Below, piece by piece: positions 59,726 to 64,000 of a stretch of 64,000 bases of DNA. How positions within the stretch are numbered: the stretch's first letter is position 1; each line of letters begins with the position of its first letter. A program made the position numbers and the translations under genes. The stretch is from an uncultured Eisenbergiella sp. (lineage in GTDB: Bacteria; Bacillota; Clostridia; Lachnospirales; Lachnospiraceae): the NCBI GenBank assembly GCA_947627215.1, contig CANQVD010000007.1, forward strand, positions 1 through 64,000, written 5' to 3'. The notes beneath the pieces were generated by a model, which made no database searches, was not told the DNA's origin, and worked only from the letters and a program-made list of their open reading frames with translations.

Positions 59726-62700
59726 ATGGGAAACGTAAAACGGATCTACGTGGAAAAAAAGGCCGGCTTCGCGGTGAAGGCGGCGGAGCTGAAGGAAGAT
59801 CTGAAAAACTATCTGAATATGGAGAGGATCGAAGACGTCCGCATGTTCATCCGTTATGATGTGGAGAACCTGGAGGACGCCGTTTTTGAAAAGGCCTGCC
59901 GCACGGTATTTTCCGAACCGCCGGTGGACATCCTGTATCGGGGGGAGATCCCGATTCCCGAAAACGGACATGTTTTTTCCGTGGAATATCTGCCGGGACA
60001 GTTCGACCAGCGGGCGGATTCCGCGGTACAGTGCGTGCAGTTCCTCCAGCCGGAGGCGGAGCCGGTGATCCGCACCGCGGTGACCTATCTGATCCTCGGC
60101 GCGCTGACGGAGGAAGAGCTGCGCCGGATCAAGGCGTACTGCATCAATCCCGTGGATTCCAGGGAGACGGACATGACCATGCCGGAGACGCTGATCGCCC
60201 GATATGAGGAGCCGGCGGATGTGAAGGTGTTTGACGGCTTTACCGCACTGTCCGGGGAAAAGCTGCAGGCGCTTTACGATTCCCTGGGGCTGGCCATGAC
60301 CTTCCGGGATTTTTTGCACATCCGGAATTATTTCGCGAAGGAGGAGCGGCGCGATCCCACGATGACGGAGATCCGGGTGCTGGACACCTACTGGTCGGAT
60401 CACTGCCGTCACACCACCTTTTCCACCGAGCTGAAGCACGTGGAGTTCGGGGAAGGCTATTACCGCACGCCCATCGAGACCACCTATCAGAGTTATCTGG
60501 ATACCAGAGCGGAGATTTTTGTGGACCGGCCTGAGAAATTCGTCTGTCTGATGGACCTGGCGCTGATGGCGATGCGCAAGCTGAAGGCGGAAGGAAAGCT
60601 GGATGACATGGAGCAGTCCGACGAGATCAACGCCTGTTCCGTGGTGGTCCCGGTGGAAATGGATTACGGCGACGGCCCCGTGACCGAGGAATGGCTGGTG
60701 TTTTTCAAAAATGAGACGCACAACCATCCCACGGAGATCGAACCCTTCGGCGGCGCGGCCACCTGTCTGGGCGGGGCGATCCGGGATCCCCTGTCCGGGC
60801 GCGGCTATGTCTATCAGGCCATGCGCGTCACCGGCGCGGCGGACCCCACGGTTCCCGTATCCGATACGCTTAAGGGCAAGCTGCCCCAGAAAAAGCTGGT
60901 GCGGGGCGCGGCCGGCGGCTATTCCTCCTACGGCAATCAGATCGGGCTGGCCACCGGATATGTGAAGGAGATCTATCATCCCGATTACGTGGCGAAGCGC
61001 ATGGAGATCGGCGCGGTCATGGGCGCGGCGCCCCGGAAGAATGTGATCCGTGAAAATTCCGATCCGGGAGATATCATCATCCTGCTGGGCGGACGCACGG
61101 GGCGTGACGGCTGCGGCGGCGCTACCGGGTCCTCCAAGGTACATACGGAGAAAAGCATTGAGACCTGCGGCGCGGAGGTACAGAAGGGAAATGCGCCCAC
61201 GGAGCGCAAGATCCAGCGCCTGTTCCGGCGCGGAGAGGTTTCCCGCCTGATCAGGAAATGTAATGATTTCGGCGCGGGCGGCGTATCGGTGGCCATCGGC
61301 GAGCTGGCGGACGGCCTGACGGTGGATCTGGATAAGGTGCCCAAGAAATATGCCGGCCTGGATGGTACGGAGCTGGCGATCTCCGAATCTCAGGAGCGCA
61401 TGGCGGTGGTGGTATCGCCGGCGGATGTGGACGCGTTTTTGGGCTATGCGCGGGAAGAAAATCTGGAGGCCGTTCCGGTGGCCGTTGTGACAGAGGAGCC
61501 CAGGCTGGTCTTAAAATGGCGGGGCGCGAAGATCGTGGATATCGCCCGGGCGTTTCTGGATACCAACGGCGCACATCAGGAGACGGATGTCTTTGTGGAG
61601 ATCCCTTCCGAAGCGGAGAATTATTTCCGCCGCTATGCGATCCCGGCCGTGGGAGAAGCGGTGGAGAACCACGATGTGAGAAAGGCGTGGCTGACGACGC
61701 TTTCCGATCTGAACGTCTGCTCCCAGAAGGGCCTGGTGGAGATGTTCGACGCTTCCATCGGCGCGGGCAGCGTGCTGATGCCCTACGGCGGGGAATATCA
61801 GCTCACCGAGACACAGGCCATGGCGGCGAAGCTGCCGGTGCTGGAGGGGAAAACGGATACGGTGACGATGATGGCCTATGGCTTTGATCCGTATCTGTCC
61901 AGTTGGAGCCCCTATCACGGGGCCATCTATGCGGTGGTGGAATCCATGGCGCGGATCGTGGCGAGCGGCGGCGATTTCAAAAAGATCCGGTTCACCTTCC
62001 AGGAATATTTCCGCCGTATGACGCAGGAGCCTTCCCGGTGGAGTCAGCCCTTTGCCGCGCTGCTGGGCGCGTACGATGCGCAGCTTGGCTTCGGACTTCC
62101 CTCCATCGGCGGCAAGGATTCCATGTCCGGCACGTTCAACGAGATCGATGTGCCGCCCACGCTGGTTTCCTTCGCGGTGGATGTGGCCGGACTCGGGGAT
62201 ATCGTGACGCCCGAGCTGAAAAAGCCTGGCAATGTGCTGGTGCGCTTCCGCATTGAAAAGGACGAATACGAGGTGCCGGTTTACGAACAGGTCATGGCGC
62301 TGTATGAGGCCATTGGAACCCTGATGCGGGAGGGAGTCATCGTTTCCGCCTATGCGCTGGACGGCTACGGCGCGGCGGCGGCCCTTTCCAAAATGGCCTT
62401 CGGCAGGGGATACGGCGTGTCCGTGGACGGAGGCGTAGAGCTGAAGGAGCTGTTTGACAACGGCATGGGCGATCTCGTCGCCGAAGTGGAGGCGGACCGG
62501 CTGGACCGCATCGGTGCGGAATACGATTTGCTCGGGACCGTGACGGCGGAACCGTATTTTTCCTTCGGCGGGGAGAAGATTCCCGCGGCCGAGGCGCTGG
62601 CGGCCTGGAAGAAGCCGCTGGAAAAGGTGTTCCCCGGCAAAGCCGGCGGGGACGCTGCGCCCGTAAGGTCCGAGGTTTATCACAGCGGCAGCGTTTATGT

Positions 62701-63517
62701 GTGCAGGCATAAGGTGGCGAGGCCTACGGTGTTCATTCCGGTATTCCCCGGCACCAACTGTGAGTATGACAGCGCGAAAGCGTTTGAGCGGGCCGGCGCA
62801 GAGGTGGTGACGCGGGTTTTCCGCAACCTGAGCGAGCAGGATATCCGCGCGTCCGTGGAGGAATTTGAAAAGGCCATCGGGCAGGCGCAGATCATCATGT
62901 TCCCCGGCGGATTTTCCGCGGGCGACGAGCCGGACGGTTCCGCGAAGTTTTTTGCCACGGCCTTCCAGAACGAGAAGATCAAAGAGGCGGTGACGCGGCT
63001 GGTGAACGAACGGGACGGCCTGTGTCTGGGCATCTGCAACGGCTTCCAGGCCCTCATCAAGCTGGGACTGGTGCCCTATGGACAGATCGTGGGCCAGAGG
63101 GAGGATTCGCCTACGCTGACGTTCAATACCATTAACCGCCATATTTCCAAAATGGTCTATGTCAAAGTGGTGTCAGATAAGTCTCCCTGGCTGGCCGGTG
63201 CGAAGCCGGGCGCGGTCTATACCAATCCGGCATCCCACGGAGAGGGCCGTTTCGTGGCGCCGAAGGAGTGGATTGACAGGCTGTTCGCCAACGGACAGGT
63301 GGCCACCCAGTATTCGGACTTTGCGGGGAATGTCTCCATGGACGGGGAGTGGAACGTCAACGGTTCCTTTGCCGCCATCGAGGGCATCACTTCGCCGGAC
63401 GGCAGGATTCTGGGCAAGATGGCGCATGCCGAACGCCGGGGCGACGGTGTGGCCGTCAATATTTACGGCGAACAGGATCTGAAGCTCTTCGAGTCGGGTG
63501 TGGCGTATTTCCGCTGA
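59726..63517 (+). CDS. purL: Phosphoribosylformylglycinamidine synthase, full-length
   Basis: Makes FGAM from FGAR, glutamine and ATP. The protein has 1263 residues, the fused large form (PurS-like, two synthetase halves, glutaminase). The N-terminal KRIYVEKKAGFAVKAAELKE begins the PurS-like part. FKNETHNHPTEIEPFGGAAT and GGYSSYGNQIGLATG lie in the first synthetase half, and GLPSIGGKDSMSGTFNEIDV in the second. The glutaminase begins FIPVFPGTNCEYDSAKAFER and has Cys1104 in CLGICNGFQ. I choose ATG 59726 behind GAGAGGAAAG; ATG 59714 is possible. It is separate from the purEMND cluster. Confidence 0.96.
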   Translation: MGNVKRIYVEKKAGFAVKAAELKEDLKNYLNMERIEDVRMFIRYDVENLEDAVFEKACRTVFSEPPVDILYRGEIPIPENGHVFSVEYLPGQFDQRADSAVQCVQFLQPEAEPVIRTAVTYLILGALTEEELRRIKAYCINPVDSRETDMTMPETLIARYEEPADVKVFDGFTALSGEKLQALYDSLGLAMTFRDFLHIRNYFAKEERRDPTMTEIRVLDTYWSDHCRHTTFSTELKHVEFGEGYYRTPIETTYQSYLDTRAEIFVDRPEKFVCLMDLALMAMRKLKAEGKLDDMEQSDEINACSVVVPVEMDYGDGPVTEEWLVFFKNETHNHPTEIEPFGGAATCLGGAIRDPLSGRGYVYQAMRVTGAADPTVPVSDTLKGKLPQKKLVRGAAGGYSSYGNQIGLATGYVKEIYHPDYVAKRMEIGAVMGAAPRKNVIRENSDPGDIIILLGGRTGRDGCGGATGSSKVHTEKSIETCGAEVQKGNAPTERKIQRLFRRGEVSRLIRKCNDFGAGGVSVAIGELADGLTVDLDKVPKKYAGLDGTELAISESQERMAVVVSPADVDAFLGYAREENLEAVPVAVVTEEPRLVLKWRGAKIVDIARAFLDTNGAHQETDVFVEIPSEAENYFRRYAIPAVGEAVENHDVRKAWLTTLSDLNVCSQKGLVEMFDASIGAGSVLMPYGGEYQLTETQAMAAKLPVLEGKTDTVTMMAYGFDPYLSSWSPYHGAIYAVVESMARIVASGGDFKKIRFTFQEYFRRMTQEPSRWSQPFAALLGAYDAQLGFGLPSIGGKDSMSGTFNEIDVPPTLVSFAVDVAGLGDIVTPELKKPGNVLVRFRIEKDEYEVPVYEQVMALYEAIGTLMREGVIVSAYALDGYGAAAALSKMAFGRGYGVSVDGGVELKELFDNGMGDLVAEVEADRLDRIGAEYDLLGTVTAEPYFSFGGEKIPAAEALAAWKKPLEKVFPGKAGGDAAPVRSEVYHSGSVYVCRHKVARPTVFIPVFPGTNCEYDSAKAFERAGAEVVTRVFRNLSEQDIRASVEEFEKAIGQAQIIMFPGGFSAGDEPDGSAKFFATAFQNEKIKEAVTRLVNERDGLCLGICNGFQALIKLGLVPYGQIVGQREDSPTLTFNTINRHISKMVYVKVVSDKSPWLAGAKPGAVYTNPASHGEGRFVAPKEWIDRLFANGQVATQYSDFAGNVSMDGEWNVNGSFAAIEGITSPDGRILGKMAHAERRGDGVAVNIYGEQDLKLFESGVAYFR

Positions 63518-63653
63518 AAAGCACGGCGGGGCTTTCACCGGGGGCCGGATGGCGGACGACGTTTTTGTGCCGGGACGCTGCCAGGGCAAACCGTATTTTC
63601 TGTCGGACTGCCGGTCCGGGTTTTGGCCGGCAGATCGGCCCGGAAGGATTTTT

Positions 63654-64000
63654 ATGAACCGGATCAATTATCAGAAAGAGATGGAGAAGGTGCTGCAGGG
63701 GCTTCCGGACCGGCGGCACAGGCTGTTTTTGCATAGCTGCTGCGCACCCTGCAGCAGCTATTGTCTGGAATATCTCAGACAGTATTTTGCCGTCACGGTC
63801 TTTTACTATAACCCCAATATCTCCATGCCGGAGGAATACCGCCGCCGGGTGGAGGAGCAGAAGCGGCTGATCGCGGCGCTGAACGCGCAGAGAGAAGACC
63901 GGACGGCGCCGGAGGGGCAGGCGGTGCGGGTAGGCCCGGACGGCGCAGACGGAGAGGCAGACGTCCCCGCTTTGATTCGCTTTACGGAGGGGCCTTATGA
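63654..64000 (+). CDS. queH: Epoxyqueuosine reductase QueH (5' part, runs off the window)
   Basis: The first 115 or so residues of a QueH (DUF208) protein that reduces epoxyqueuosine to queuosine in tRNA, using a metal centre. FLHSCCAPCSSYCLEYLRQY provides the adjacent Cys-Cys and C-x-x-C ligands, followed by VTVFYYNPNISMPEEYRRR. ATG 63654 follows CCCGGAAGGA, and the frame is open to the end of the window. A Gly/Glu/Asp-rich stretch near residue 90-110 looks like an insert. The C-terminal Cys pair expected of the family lies beyond 64000. Confidence 0.9.
   Translation, partial: MNRINYQKEMEKVLQGLPDRRHRLFLHSCCAPCSSYCLEYLRQYFAVTVFYYNPNISMPEEYRRRVEEQKRLIAALNAQREDRTAPEGQAVRVGPDGADGEADVPALIRFTEGPY

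Overview
This is a GC-rich stretch of chromosome from an anaerobic, butyrate-forming member of the Clostridia, most likely Lachnospiraceae. The reasons are the complete acetyl-CoA-to-butyryl-CoA operon, a separate ptb-buk pair, LplB/LplC/LipO-type sugar ABC genes, Firmicutes sigma-A promoters, a CIRCE-type heat-shock operator and several small protein families typical of gut Clostridia. No phage, insertion sequence, rRNA operon or CRISPR array was found. Species cannot be fixed from the sequence alone.

Layout. 1-7161: thl-crt-hbd-bcd-etfB-etfA under one strong promoter, followed by a flavin reductase-rubredoxin fusion. 7162-14003: Cys-tRNA(Pro) deacylase, an MtnA-like isomerase, ptb-buk with its own promoter, a secreted four-repeat protein and a HAD phosphatase. 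14006-25573: a fructan-type utilisation locus. A LacI regulator with two TGAAACGTTTCA operators faces a two-permease plus lipoprotein ABC importer, then three GH32-fold proteins and a GH172 (DUF2961) protein. This set points to fructans and possibly difructose dianhydrides. 25611-29100: AraC regulator, L-fucose/D-arabinose isomerase and a FucU mutarotase. 29485-33843: PlsY, a GH2 beta-mannosidase and DegV. 33884-35195: two Hsp20 genes under a CIRCE-like operator. 35218-40208: an RsmF-type rRNA methyltransferase, a TPR lipoprotein, and an SGNH-esterase/acyltransferase-3 pair for surface acylation. 40275-48333: pyrF-pyrE, a large M29-type aminopeptidase and purE-purM-purN-purD. 48389-54757: an acidic SH3 membrane protein, GntR-ClpC, a small protein abutting RadA, and a small unknown gene. 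54969-64000: a TIM-barrel isomerase, a cytidylate-kinase-like protein, an alpha/beta hydrolase, tRNA-Trp, VanZ, TetR, full-length PurL, and the start of queH.

The most unusual signal is a family of three long hairpin elements (7260-7497, 13726-14003, 57974-58184). Each has a conserved 99-100 nt centre whose predicted stem shows compensatory changes between copies. The centre is flanked by 56-69 nt inverted arms that are perfect or nearly perfect within a copy but unrelated in sequence between copies. They lie only in intergenic gaps, encode nothing visible, and in one case abut a stop codon directly. I know of no named element with this architecture.

All functional calls come from reading protein motifs and DNA signals. 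No database search was run.
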